Part shown: in pieces, positions 37,601-50,392 of the stretch
Layout: each line of letters starts with the position of its first letter
Position numbering within the stretch: position 1 is the first letter of the stretch
From: Callipepla californica brunnescens
Taxonomy: Eukaryota; Chordata; Aves; Galliformes; Odontophoridae
DNA length: 64,000 bases
NCBI GenBank assembly: GCA_023055505.1
Contig: JALIRH010000004.1
Span: 50,039,115 to 50,103,114, forward strand
Reading direction: 5' to 3'
Made by a program: the position numbers and the translations under genes
The notes under the pieces: model-generated
Databases searched by the model: none
Told to the model about the DNA's origin: nothing
What the model saw: only the letters and a program-made list of their open reading frames with translations

Positions 37601-39298
37601 ATTAATGTGACAATCTCTATGCACAAGACCACCATAACTGTGGCTACAGAAGCAGGTGGGAAGGCTGCATCCAGCCCACACGCACCATCTCCATCATGCA
37701 GGCTTGGTATTCAAATCCAAACGCTCCTCTTCCATCAGCAACACCCAATAATGAGATACATTACATGCTGCATCTTCCCAAATTGATGCATATTATTGCG
37801 AGCTGCTTCTGCTTAGAAAACAAACAATCCCATCTATGAGCCCAATATACTAAACAGACATATATTAGCTAAGCACACAGCAGAGCCATAATCTTTCCAT
37901 CATTCACTGATCACTTGTTTGAAAATGAAAATATTAGCTGCTCACTCCTTGCTCTCTTTCGAAACTCAGATTGTGATCTAAGATGATGTCTGATGGCAAA
38001 CAGGCAGCTCAGGCAGTGCTTAATCCTCCTGCTGCAATGGGAGATGGCACAGAGAGGTGATACAGACTCAGGATCTGTTTTTTCTGGCCACAACACGGTT
38101 TGAGGAGCAGTCTCAAATTGCTACACCAGGAACGACTGAAATCTTTTCATTCTCAAGTGGTTCAGAAAAGCATGGATAGTAGAATGTACCAAAAATCTTA
38201 TCTTGCTAGCCAAACCCCATTGCTTTTTTTCAATAGACTTATCAAAGCAGACTCAAGGAATCTGTATTATATCTGGAGTGAAGTGGCAGATACTGTCTTA
38301 GAGAAATTCTACCTTGAAAACTAATTAAACAGGCTTAGATAGAAGCTCTTTCATATGGGCTGGAGATTAATTGAAAGGCAGCATGCAAAAGGTAATGATG
38401 AATATTAATGTGCCGAACTGGTGGCCATATCTAGTAGGGTGAGATCTTTATCACAGTGGGCAAGGAAATATTACAAAAAGGAGTTAAAACCCATGTTATT
38501 TCAATTAAGAAAAATATTAGGTTAATACACACCTGGCTTGGAGATGAACACACTCAACAGAAATGTGAACTTTTCAAGTGAAAAGAACTATAGTTAGCAT
38601 GAGCAGCCAGGGCACAGCAGTAGGTGATCAGTCAGTACACCAACGGCCCCTCGAGGTCTCTCCTTCACGTGTGTCGATATGGAGCTCACACAGATGAGGA
38701 CAGAGCTGGTGAGAAGGACTTGGGCAAGGTCCTGTGCAACCCGTGTGTGCCATGTCCACCCTGCAACCAGGCCAACACCTGACAAACCTTCAGTCAGCAA
38801 ATGGAGATGCAACACACTGTAGGGGGTTGGAGCTGCTGCTGCTGCTTCTCCTCATTTGACTTTTCTTTCAGTGTGACACACCTGGATTCAAAAGGAAAAA
38901 TGATTAATGTACATGCAAACACGTGTGCGTCATGACAGTTGCTATAGTCAATATATAGCTCAAGGATTTTATCTCAGTTATTTAGATCCTTATTGTCCCA
39001 TCCACTATGTGAGTTTCCCTTGAATGAATGACAGGACACTCATAAATTATGGTATGAAGTTCCGTTTTACTATTCTGCATTAGAAACCCATAGGTCAGTG
39101 CACACAAGCACAAAAACGTTCATCCCTCAGAGATAACTATGTAAAACAGTTGAAATCAAAGCCTGGAGGATCTGGAGGGTACACAAACGTTTTATTTTTT
39201 ATAAGATAGACAGTGACAAACTTCCACTGTAAATCTGTTTGGCTTTTTTATGGGTAATCTCAGGTCTGCATTCAGCAGCCCAAAACCTTAGTATCTGT
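34646..39298. other. Anonymous non-coding sequence
   Basis: No gene or repeat family is recognised. The longest frame is 127 codons (36824-37207 -), with no clear domain. It includes an AT-alternating patch (atatatacatatatag) at 36670-36686 and a (CTG)4 run at 38833-38846. Confidence 0.62.
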
Positions 39299-39319
39299 CA
39301 TGGTATGGACCATACCATG
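39299..39319. repeat. Palindrome with 10-bp arms
   Basis: CATGGTATGG (39299-39308) and CCATACCATG (39310-39319) are exact complements separated by one A. Within genomic DNA this is a near-perfect palindrome. No known protein site of this form is claimed. Confidence 0.9.
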
Positions 39320-40539
39320 GTGTTCAGGAGATGCTGACCACAGAAAGGACCCAAGGAGCACAAAATGCAATCCCATCCAGAAATCTTCCTAGATCAGTCA
39401 AGGAAAAAGTGCTAGGCCTTAATCATACAGATGAGGTCAGGCAGTTGACGGAAGATTATAAATAATGTGCTAGCTCTGCTTGAAAACAGGAATGCTATTT
39501 CTCAGGGAAAAAAAAAAGGAAGAATAAAGGGGAAGGGGAAGAGAGGATTGCCATTTCTCTTTCTCTGAGCTCAAAGAATACTTAGGTCTTGCGGAACTCC
39601 TTACCCAGCATGAACCAGGTTCTCAGCCACAAGGTGGAAACCCAGCTGCACATTCCTTTAATCTGCAGAAAACCAACCCTGAAGGTGGTGAAGGAGGAGT
39701 GTGAGCCATTTGCCCAGCTCAGTAACTACAGCCCATGCAGCCTCACTGCTGAGAGTTTTTTTGCAGGACTGTGCACTTGAAAATCTGGCATTTTACATAC
39801 CTCCTTTTGCTAATTACCATAGTATTTCAGCCTGCTTTGGCACACCTCTGGCATTTAATGTCTCCAAATATTGACAGATGGATTGTTGTCTCCTGTTACT
39901 CGGTGAAAGCTGGGAGCATAATGCTAAGCTGATTAAAAGAAACGGGATCACCAGCTAAATCCATTTCTTCTTCACTTCTTAACGTGGAAGCACCTTCACG
40001 TTGCTTAAGGGATATATTTTTGTAAAAGATCTGGCTCCTAAACTAGCAGTACAAACACTGCCTGGAAAAAGAATATTTCACTCTCCTCATCCTGCTGTGT
40101 AAAAAGAGCAGATTTTTGTCTCACCTTGCAAAAGAAAGAGTCAATTCTGTTCTTACACTGGGAAAAAAAAAAAAGAATAGACAAACCTGCTACTTAAAAG
40201 CAAAACTGTTTAGTGCCTCAGGGTCCTAACTTACAGCAAACCACGTTGTCCAAACCAGTCCCTCTGCCCTGGCTGCCTATTGATCTGAACAAACCAAAGG
40301 GAAGCGTCAGCACAGAGAAAGAAAGTGGCTCTTTGAACTCTGTCCAGTTGGGGAGTGCAGCATCTGTGACACTGTACCTTGCTCACTGGGCCAGATCTAG
40401 AGCCCAGGAGGACATTTCTGGGTTTTTGGAAGCCTTTGTTGTTATATCTCAAAAAATGTTGGTTGGTGGTAGGACTGTGAGCCCAGAAGTGCCGCTGAAG
40501 TGCTGTTGTGAGCAAACACACTTTTGCAAGGCTCTGCTC
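39320..40539. other. Anonymous non-coding sequence
   Basis: No gene is recognised. A-rich low-complexity runs occur at about 39509-39518 and 40163-40174. A 129-codon + strand frame at 40213-40602 runs into the CR1 copy that follows. Only its last residues match CR1-derived protein, and the upstream part is unrecognised. Confidence 0.6.
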
Positions 40540-40695
40540 CAGAGGGCAGTGGGCATGGCCCCGAGCTGCCACAGCTCAGGGAGCACTGGGACACTGCTCT
40601 GACATAGGGTTTGGGACGTGCTCTATGGGGTCAACAGTTGGACCCAATGATCCTCATGAATCCCTTCCAACTTGGGATATTCTCTATTTTCAATG
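40540..40695 (+). mobile_element. CR1 LINE, 3' end fragment, + orientation
   Basis: The sequence contains GGGCATGGCCCCGAGCTGCC, a GGGACACTGCTCTGACATAG segment with GGTTTGGGACGTG, then GTTGGACCCAATGATCCTCA and CTTCCAACTTGGGATATTCT. This is the 3' end of the CR1 subtype whose tail reads 'GACTCGATGATCC..GGGTCCCTTCCAACTCGGGATATTCTATG'. The terminal octamer repeat is degraded (ATTCTCTATTTTC). The subtype differs from the other CR1 copies here, showing several CR1 subfamilies inserted in this region. Confidence 0.9.
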
Positions 40696-42540
40696 CAAAT
40701 GCATCTTCAGCTAGAGCTTTACATCTGCTGATCCCTGCGGTACTTATTACACCCCAAGGGCTGAGGTTGGCAAGTGCTGGTGTCCAACCTCACCTTAACT
40801 CTGCGAGCGGCTGCAGACCAGTGAACACAACCTTCACATGGGCATCAGTACATTCCTAACTGCTCACAAGGTTGCTCAGCTGCTAATTGACCTAATAAAA
40901 ATTAGCAAATTGAAATTTCCACTTTTTTTTTTTTAACTGGAAGCTTAGAGAGTGCAGCTAAATGAAGACAGAAAACAAGTCAAGGGAAACCAAAATTAAC
41001 ATCAGTCTTCTAAGAAGATACTGGCATGAATATGTATGATACATTACATGTTTGACTGATGAATGACCCATAACTCATCAGAAGCAACAGCTCACACTGA
41101 GTAATGGAGGTTCCTCTTTCAAGATGAAGCATTAGTCACTTAAATGCCTTTCACATTGCACTAAAAAAAGATGCTGTGACTATTGACTTAACTATTGTTT
41201 TGTTTTGTTTTTTTTATTAGAAATTATTAAAAAATCATTCCCAATTTAAATGTGGTGGCCTGTTGGTTAAAATAAATAACACAAAGTCCATTTTCTTGTA
41301 TCTATGGCTTTGCTCACACCACTCTGTCAACAGTTGGCAGTTATCTGTTCAAAGGGTCTCATTCCCCATTGACAAGGATGGAGATCAGAATAAAGAAGGG
41401 TCCCACTTGTGGGGAGAGCTGAAGAATGGTCTCAGCCAAAGGAACTCAAGTACTCTCAGCCTGAGCTTCTATGACACTGCTGCAACCTACCTAATTCCCC
41501 AGGTGACACAGCTTTGGTGAGTCAGATGGTCTGGATGCTTGTGGACACAAAGAACACAAAGGAACAGCATCACTACTCATTTTTAGGCTTTTAGGAAGTG
41601 CCATCCTTTTCTGCCCATAAACAACCACACAAAAGTTTTGTCTTTCTGCTGTGGCTGAGCTAAAAGCAGCAAAATCAGAACAGCACTGGTCACACTGAGC
41701 ATTTCTGTAAAACAGCAGCCTGGGTCAGGCAGCTAAAAGAACAGATGGTTCAGCACTGGTAACTGGCCAAATCCACATTTGTTTTTTTCAGATCAAGAAG
41801 TACGTAGGAATCTTGTCCACACAAAAATTTAAGTGCAATGTGCTGCATCTCCAGTGCTTGCTCTGGAAAGTGATGACTCTGTTCCACACAGTTTTCCTAA
41901 ACAATTCAAGTTTTGGCAATTTCATTTGTCAATGCCATCGTGTCCATCTACCATTCACCACTACTGGTGCTCAAAGGTTTCACACTGCTCGTGGGCTGTC
42001 AGAGCAGAAGGAAAACAGGCAGGGAGCAGGGCTGTCTCCTCTCTTCACTACACTCAGTGCTCCTGGGCTCCCAGCTGGAGAACCGTGGATTTAGTGGTGA
42101 TTTTATGGAGGTAGCAGCTGGCAGTGCCTGAGCATGGATTGGGATGGGGAGAAAGAAAGGCTTGGAGCAGGAAGGTTTGGAGCCATCTGAGCCACTCTAG
42201 ATATATACCAGCAGCTCCAGGGTCTCCCCTGCACGCAGAAACAACACAGAGGAGAAACCATGACAATTTTACACCCAGCCTTCCCAAATACTCCCAAAGC
42301 CTTCCTGTCTGAACCATTAGGCTAAAAGATAAAAAAAGGCACCGTGTCTCAGCTACCACACATCAAGTAAAATCGACTCTGTAAAGGTAATTTTGCTAAG
42401 GAATTCACCCAAAATTGGGGAAAATGTCATTTGAGTGCAGCTAGTCTACTCAGCTTTGCAAAGCAGAGCTGGAAAACCAAGAGCGTAATGGTTTATGCTG
42501 CATTGTACTGCATTTGCTATTTGATGGTCTGGTAACACTT
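40696..42540. other. Anonymous non-coding sequence
   Basis: No gene or repeat family is recognised. A T run lies at 40923-40933 and a GTTTT-rich stretch near 41197-41216. Frames of about 90-100 codons at 41813-42359 overlap on both strands without motifs. Confidence 0.62.
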
Positions 42541-42850
42541 TAATAGTCTTGAATGAGCATTTAATTTAGATTTAATAGGGCAGCTTCTCAGTTGTAATTA
42601 AATATCAATTGATTGTTAAAAGAGCACTTACCAGATTTAATATATAAGAGATAAACCTGGTTTGCTGTATAATTAACTCAGAACACAAAAATAAAAGTGC
42701 AATTAAATTTCTAGAGGACAGAACTTGTAAAAAAGTTTAGCAAGTTGGTGGACATGAGAGGAATTAAACAAAAATGATGTTAAATATTATGCTTAATAAG
42801 GATACTAAGATCTTTTAATTACCTTGGTTAACTATTGATGGTTTTGACCT
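42541..42850. other. AT-rich block resembling regulatory DNA
   Basis: A dense set of TAATTA/TTAAT motifs (TAATTA at 42595-42600 and 42670-42675, TTAATTA-like cores near 42817) lies in a stretch without open frames or known repeats. The composition is like deeply conserved vertebrate enhancers near developmental genes. This is inference from composition alone. Confidence 0.3.
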
Positions 42851-45800
42851 TTGATGTAGAGATTCCTTTGAGATGGAAATCGAACAGTGAAAGTGACTGT
42901 TCCCGCTAGGCATGCATGGTACCAAGAGACAATTTTCTTCAAACAGGTATAGAAAAAATGTCATGCATCAGATGTAATTTTAATGGGCTTTGCAGCATGA
43001 ATAGTTAGTGTTTATCTTACCTGTACTTTAAAAATTCAACCTTTAAAATATACAGCTTCACCATAATTTACAGATAGGTACTTAAATTGCCACTCTGTAC
43101 TCCACAACTATGCTTCAGCTGTTACTCCTGGAGATTTATCTAATGGGGTCATTCTCTTAAAAATGGAACAATGGAAAGAGTCGGGCAGAGCAATGTCACT
43201 ATTAGCCACGAAGAGCTGTCCATGTGCAGAGCAGTAACCCTGCATCAGAACCTGTCCCACCCTACCTGCTACAAGAAAACAGAAACATAAATGATCCAAG
43301 CATCACAGGAATAATCTCAAAGCATGCTTCCGTGGCTGACTGTGCACTTATATGACATTTCATTGATGAAGCCCTTTGATTCTAAATTATTTTCTCCCTA
43401 CCAGACATCACTGAGACTCTCTTCACAACCCTGCTGCCCACATGTCTTGCAGTGTCTGCAATGTGCCTTCCTGCACCAGCATATGCAGCGTGCTAGAAGC
43501 AAACAACACAGAAGAACACAAACAACTTTTGTTCTGTCCAGCCTGCTGCCTTCTAAGTGTCCTCAAACATTTTGCTTCCGCCTAAGCTCATGGAGACAAT
43601 GTTTATTTCAACAAATGCCATTTCAAACGAAGCAGCTGTTATCCCGCTTTGAGATGCTAGCCATGAGACCCTGTTGGTGTGCATCACAGCACCTGGTTGC
43701 TCACCACATGTCTGCAGAGGAACAGGGGTACCTGGAACCTCCTCCTGGCTCCCCATGACATGAAGAGATGGGGCTTGCTTCTGCAGCTGAGCCACACTCA
43801 AAGCTACCCCATCTCAGGAAGGCAAATCCCTTAGGTGCAGGTTTGGCTGCATTGAAAACCATCTTTTTCTTTCTTTCTTTCTTTTTTTATTACTATTTCA
43901 TTTTCCTTGAAATTACCTGTCAAAACCACTCTAGGTATTTGACAAAAAATAGTATAACCAAGATTGATTTTTTAGTCAACTCTTTCCCAGAAATGCCCAA
44001 GAAGGGTGTGTTTTATGCTATTAAAAGAGAATTGCTATTAACTTAGAATTGCTAGGAGCAGGGGAGTCTTTTAGGATGCCAGTACATTGTGCAAAGGATG
44101 GCAGAAACAGGAAGAAAACTGAGGTGGGTGCTCAGGGCTCTGTGATGGGCAGCCAGAAGGCATTAGTGATGGCTCCTGTCACAGCTCCCAGGGCTGGGAA
44201 TCTGGGGAGCAGCTGGGACTTCCTTTTAATTCCCAGTTTTCCACTGATCACAGGAGAAGTGCAGGTTAACACATGATTCTAGGGAAAGGATTGCTGAGCA
44301 GCACTCAGCACAGTGAGGACAACACCTTGTTCATGCTGCATGCTTTTGGTCAGACAGTGCCTCACAATGAATCCAGACAGAATCAAAGTGGAAGACGATG
44401 AGTTTTCTCATGGCCACTGTGCGCAGGTTGCAGATTTCTTCTCTTATTCCTCTTGTGGCAGCAGAACAGGCCATGCTTTCAGCACGTGGGAGCCAGCCTG
44501 GCAGACATGGAGGGGAACAGACTTATGTGCAGGCTGGTGTCTTCTGTCAGAGCATGAAAAGGCTGCAAGCAGGGAGCTGGGAAGCAAATATTACTGCCAC
44601 TGATGGTGGCACATTTCAGAACATGGTAAAAATAATGGAACAGATTCACTGCTGCAAACAGAAGCTCTTGGTCTTCCACATCCTTGCTTTCCCAATGCAG
44701 GAGGTGATTTCTGGGTGATGTTCTGAGCTTCCAAAGCCTGAGATGTGCTAGTATGTGGGCTCTGAATGGAGCCTTGCACAGCTCCTGCCACAGTGAGACT
44801 CTGAAATCTGCCCCAATATAAATACACAGAAAATCTTCATAAAGGGCAAAAACATCCTTCAGTATTCTCAAAATAGATAAAGAATGGAGAAACCCCCCAC
44901 CTCAATAGCTAGTGAGAAAAATCTGACCACTCAGTCCCGAAATTCCACTAACTGATGTGAGGACAGCTCTGCTCACCTGGACAAGTTTTTTGTCCTATGC
45001 TACTTCTAGCCTCAAATGCAAAACTGCAATGAAGCAAAGCACTCGATTGGCATTAATTTAGTACAACAGCAAGTAATATGCTTGGGTGGCTTATATTTGA
45101 TTTTAGGTCTAATTTCTCCCCAAAATGTTGGTAGAAAATGAGTACCCATCTTCTGTAACTCACAGGCAAGAAATACAATTTACCAATATGTAGATGTTAC
45201 TTTCACATGGTTCAAAACCAGCAAAGCTTAAAGGCTTTGCAGCTGAGCACCAAGCTGATCCAGCTCCCCTGAGAGCTAATGCAAAATCTCCCCTGGACTT
45301 TTACAGGCATTAGAGCAGACCCCTCCACTGACTTTATAATCTACAAAGGAAAAATAATTGGTGTTTCCAGAAAATTGGCTCAGCATTATTTTAACACTAT
45401 AAATGTTTCTGCTTGGAAGCTGAACAAATGGCATGTTTTCCTCCCAGTCCAATGATAAAACAATTCCCATCATAAATAAATTGTTAAAATGTTTTTTGGA
45501 GAAGGTCCCAACCCTGAAAGATGCATTTGCTAGGGATAGCTCTGAAGTGACTTTCTCATTTCAGAGCACCTCAATTCCACCCAAGTGGTAATTGCTGATA
45601 CTGTTACTTTCTAAGAGGCAGTATTTCTTTCTCCATCCTTTCTTCTTGCCAAAAGCCATCCCACTCCTGTCTTTACAGCTAATTTCCCTCAGCACCCCTT
45701 TTATTATAGCGAGGAAGTAATTAAAAACAAACATTTCTAGCATTAGCACAACAGCAAGGATATCCATCAAGAATATAGCATCAAGAACTTCCAAAGCTAC

Positions 45801-47284
45801 TGTTGCTCTTGTGACTTAGACAGAGCTCCTTCTCCCCAGCAACCAGCCATGGGCAGAGGCACTGCCACAGCCCAGTGACCCCGGAGCAGGATGAGGTGCA
45901 GCACAGCCCCTTCCTCCTGATAAGAGCTTATCCCTTCGAATGGATCAGCTGGACTAAAATGACAGTGAGAGCAGACTGATGGAAGACTCAGTTCTCAGAT
46001 CGCATGCGGGTACAGAGCCATTCTGCCTTCACAGTGGATGTTCTAGTTTCTTCTTTTTTCCTTTTTTTTTTTTCTTTTCACCAGTTTTGCTTATTGTATT
46101 TCTTTTTGAAGACTGCAGCATCCATGTCTGGGAGAACTGTTGTTCATACTCAGGGAAAACCCTCACCCCTCACTGCCCCTCAACCAACAATTTCCTGTGA
46201 AAACGGGTTATTGACTTATCTGAAAACCTGCCTTTTGGTGCAGCAACACATCCTTGCTGAAGTAACACCTTGAACCGGTGGCATCTTCCCTCTCTTAGTG
46301 AAGTTCTGAAACACTCATGTGCGGTGCAGACAAAGCAGCTGGGATGGATGCTCCTGCTGCTGTGCCTTTCCTCCCTCACCTTCTCTCCATGCAAAGCCCT
46401 GGAAGGCTGTGAAGGTGGGGACCATGCCTGCCGTGCCAGGGGCTCTCCTCTAACAAGTGCCTTCATTAGCATTCACTTTTCATCAGCAGAAACCAAGCTC
46501 CTTTTATTTCTTTCTCTTGTAGGAAGAACAAACAAAAGCTTTATTATTCTCTGCGTTGTCTGCAGAAGTCAGACAACTCTTTGGCTTCGATGAAGATCAA
46601 ATATTAATGCCGTACTCCAAGTAGGATTTTTGAAGTTATCAGCAGCTCACATTGTTGAAAACAGTGGCAAGAAAGAACTCTCCTCAGAAAAGTCTTTTAA
46701 AGTGTGCGACGCTCGCAGATGAAAAACAGTAGGTTGTTGAATGCAATTTTTGAAGAAATTGAGTGAAGCTCCGGTAGGTCAGGCAGAATTCCATGCCCAA
46801 TAACGAGCATGGAAGGCAGTGAAGCAGGGATTCGTTTACAGACAGGGAACTTCAGAAATGAGCAGGGAGGGGAGGCAGCAGAGTGCCTGCCCCTGGGATA
46901 TGCTGGCTGCAAGGCTCACATCCACAGCCTCACAGTAAATAGCCTGGGCCAGAGCAGAGCTGCCTGCTGGCATTACTCCTACAGCAACTGCCCCCAGTGG
47001 AAGAATATGGATCGTTTCAGAGAGCAGGAGGAGGTGGAGATGTCTGATTGCCTAAATTAAAAACAATAGTAATAATAAAAATTCTAACTGGGCTTTTTTA
47101 CTGATGTAAAGATTTGGGCACGTCAGGAGCATCCTTCTGATATTCCAGGAGCTCAAACACTCAGAATCATTTCCACGCCAAAACTGGAGGTAGCACTGGC
47201 ACTCCAGTGTCACCACTCCATCTCCCCCTCATCCTGCTCATGTCAGATGCTGAAAACACTCAAAAAACATTAACAAAAGTGCTT
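42851..47284. other. Anonymous non-coding sequence
   Basis: No gene is recognised. Low-complexity pyrimidine stretches occur at 43864-43888 ((CTTT)n) and 46047-46079. Open frames reach 144 codons (43324-43758 +) and 130 codons (44479-44871 -) without recognisable protein features. Confidence 0.62.
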
Positions 47285-47415
47285 AAAACCCAAGAATGAC
47301 CCATCCTGGGTCAGACCCAAGGTCCTTCTAGGCTCCCTAAGTGCAGCTATGCCCACCCAAGCTTCTGACAAGAAGATGTGCAGAGCAGGAGCTGTGACAA
47401 GCACAGGGTCTGCTG
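47285..47415. repeat. Possible ancient amniote interspersed repeat
   Basis: The core at about 47300-47332 (CCATCCTGGGTCAGACCCAA then GGTCCTTCTAG) resembles a motif I associate with old interspersed repeats of reptile and bird genomes (consensus roughly 'CTGGGTCAGACCAAAGGTCC'). The downstream part is too diverged to place, and strand and family are uncertain. Confidence 0.35.
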
Positions 47416-49549
47416 AGAAGATACGAGTTTCCCTGTAGAACTGGGAATAATAAAAACTTGGAAAACTCTTTGGAAAACAGTCTTATAATTTACAAAAATG
47501 TATCCTCAAATCTTTCAAGAAGGGACTATAAAAAACATGCCTTCCCTCTGAAAGCTAGATATGTTCTGTTCCCAAAGAGGACCACTTTCATTAGGTTGGC
47601 TGCTAATTAAGGTTTTTTTTCACTTTGCTGATCTACAAACAGATTTCCTATTCCCACTGCCTTCAATGCCCATCACAAAGAAACCAGAATGTATTCTTTC
47701 GCAGTCCTTCAGAATCCCTTACAGCTCTGCAACATCCGAGATCACAGGGAAATAAAGCAAGAACAAAGTTATAGTGAATGTAAATATTAGAGAGACACCG
47801 TGCTTCATCTTTGTCCTGAAGCTCTGGAGAGCAGAGCCATGGACATACTGCTCTCAGTCGTCAGAACCCTGCAACTGCACACACCTGCATGGCAATTACC
47901 TGTGTGCTGCACTGCATCACGGCACTCACGCTGACGAGGGAGACTCATTCTAATTTTTTCTCCTATTGTCTCCAAAAAGTCGCCATAAAAATGTGATGAA
48001 ATGTGTGTTGGTAGGGAGCAGCACAGGGACATTTGGTGGCATTAACCCTTTATCAGCCACTCTGACACGATTTTATGGACAGGCAATCTGCACTTTATAT
48101 TCCGCTGATTTATTCTGTTCCAGTGACGCAGTGGAACTACAGCTATGGTGTACTGAGGAGCAAATTAAATGCTTGGTTTCCATTTTAAAGCAACACGGAT
48201 GCCTAAGTCATCTTTGGGATGACTTAGATGCTCTTCTTCACCATCAGCTCACTGTATCTGGGCTCAGCCTTTTTCAGCCCATGGGATATTACACGAGCCT
48301 TGAAATGCTCGATGTGTTTTCGCAGCGTGGGATCTTTCATTGTGCCATGGACACTGGAGCACCCAATCATCTCCAGGCTGATGGAAATGTTAAGAGGAAT
48401 CAGACAGGACAAGCACAGGACAGGACATGTCTCAGCCTCTGAGCACTGACAGCACAGGCAGACTCTCAGTAAGAGAAATTGTCCCTGCGTCTTAGAGAAA
48501 TAGTGAAATTAAGGGTCACTGTCAGAAAGGAATACAATTTGTGGAGAACATAGGTATTTATATTTCACAAAGTGATTCCTAAAACCCTCCTTTATCCCAG
48601 CGAGATGTCACTAACATAACACAGGCACCAAAGATATTCTGCTTCCCATGCCTGACATGCTGCCACTGACATCCTTGTCTGGCAGCTGTCCTTCAAAATA
48701 ACAAACGAGTCTGTTTCCAGATGGACACACACAGTGCACAGACTTCATCCCAGCTCAGAGATCTGACCAGCCACAGCCCTGCCTGCAGCATCTCTAGAAT
48801 TGCCCCCTTCTAAGACATGCCCCATGCTGACAGCACCTTCCTGGGGGCTTCCCTACGCTCACCATATATAGACTCCAGGTGACTTCTGCCTGTTAAGGCT
48901 GTTCCAGAGGACAAGCGCCCAAAAATGAGAAGTGCAAAATGGCACTCTGGCTGCCCCAAGCAAGCTGTGGCACTGGGATGGGAGCTGCAGGGGTTTTGTC
49001 TGCACCTTCGTGCTATGGAAAAGCTGGGTCTGCATAGCTCCATTTCCAAATGAGCATTCATGTGCAGATAAGCAAAGGGAATGATGACCAACCTACACTT
49101 CCGCCCGTTATCCTTGTGCTTTTTAACATTAGCATTCCATCCTCCTGAAACCACCTGAATCCAGAGACACCCCCAGCACACTGAGTACCCCAAAATAACC
49201 TGTGTGTGATACAGTGATGGAGTAATAAAGGCCAAGCATGAGCAAGCAGGGAGTCACAAGGGGAGCAGCCACTATTTGAGGCACATTCCCTCTGGATCTG
49301 CAGACTTTAAAGCAACTCTACATCCCTCTGCTAGTGCAACAACTCATCCCCTCCCAGAAAAACAGATTCAAATGTATAGATATAAAGGGATAGGGATGCA
49401 GAAGGAACAGGAGGAAGACGGACCACAGATGCAGCCCAACAGCCATATCAAACACGTTCCTGTCTGCCAACTCCTCCACCATCCTGGTGCTACCATTACG
49501 ACAAAAATCTGGCCCTTAGCAGCATGGATGAGTGCACCAACGACCTTTA
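47416..49549. other. Anonymous non-coding sequence with a hairpin
   Basis: It includes a 158-codon + strand frame (47966-48442) and a 141-codon - strand frame (48810-49235). Neither has a domain, signal or repeat I recognise, and the first contains the hairpin at 48203-48227. They are considered chance. Confidence 0.58.
48203..48227. repeat. Perfect 10-bp inverted repeat with 5-nt loop
   Basis: CTAAGTCATC (48203-48212) pairs exactly with GATGACTTAG (48218-48227) around TTTGG. The stem is compact and includes two opposed TGACTTA-like half-sites, similar to AP-1/Maf type cores. It is too short for a pre-miRNA. Confidence 0.9.
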
Positions 49550-49720
49550 GATGACATTAATTTGTTGTGGCTTCTTAAAGTAGATTTCAATTATTGCAGA
49601 TTTTTAATACCACTGGGGAAAACACAGAAGCCCGTCAGCATTGGCTGATCTGAAATGTGATGTAATTATCATCCAGCCTTAGTAAAGGATTTTAAATTAA
49701 AGACAACTTGGTCTGTAAAT
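49550..49720. other. AT-rich block resembling regulatory DNA
   Basis: There is no repeat family or open frame. ACATTAATTTG, CAATTATTGCAG and a TGATGTAATTATCATC stretch (about 49658-49673) give homeodomain-like cores in a non-simple context. Candidate conserved element only. Confidence 0.3.
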
Positions 49721-50392
49721 ACTTTGTGTCTAGATTATTGTTCTCTTTTTCTAATGGCTTTTGGCACAGGCCTTGTCAGTGGTTTATTGTACAACCCTTT
49801 GGCTGTGACAGTGTCTTCTATGAATAAATCATACACTTCGCTAAGCACCAGGCAATGGCAAAATGCAACAGCAGATGAAATAAGCAATAAAGAACCATTA
49901 CAGCTGCCTGTTCTCCTCTACAGGTTTACATCACCATCTGATTTAATTTCCTATTTGTAAAAGCACAGCTCGCTACAATGCCATTATGAAATAAAATCGT
50001 AAAAAGTTCACACGGGCACGAATGAAAAGTGAGGCACCTGCTCAGTTATGAGGTATTTACTCCCTCAGCAGTGTTGTTCAGCATCTTATTTGTGTGCTTG
50101 GGACAGAAAGACACTGGAGGATTTGAGAAGAATGAAATCCCTTGGGCAAGTTACTGCTACAACTGCAACGCACCAGACCTGTGTGTGTCCTGCAGCGTAG
50201 ATCTTCTACCACCTGAGTGATGCATGGCTGGCAATGAGAGGGCATGAAGTAGGAGACATTTTCTTTCTGTTCTAGCTGCAAGGTGCCACTGAGTGTCCCT
50301 AGCTCTGGGGATGGATACACAATAATGGCTCTATGGCTGCAGAAAACCCTGGCCAGCTGGAGCTCCCTGCTCCCCTGACTTGAGGCACTGCA
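49721..50392. other. Anonymous non-coding sequence
   Basis: No gene or repeat is recognised before the CR1 copy that follows. Frames are short or overlap on both strands. Confidence 0.6.

Noticed and set aside
43324..43758. 144-codon open frame on the + strand
   Set aside because: Composition resembles translated non-coding DNA (Cys, His, Ser and Leu-rich without pattern), with no motif.
47966..48442. 158-codon open frame on the + strand
   Set aside because: No family resemblance, and it spans a DNA hairpin. No sign of codon bias or a start context that would set it apart.
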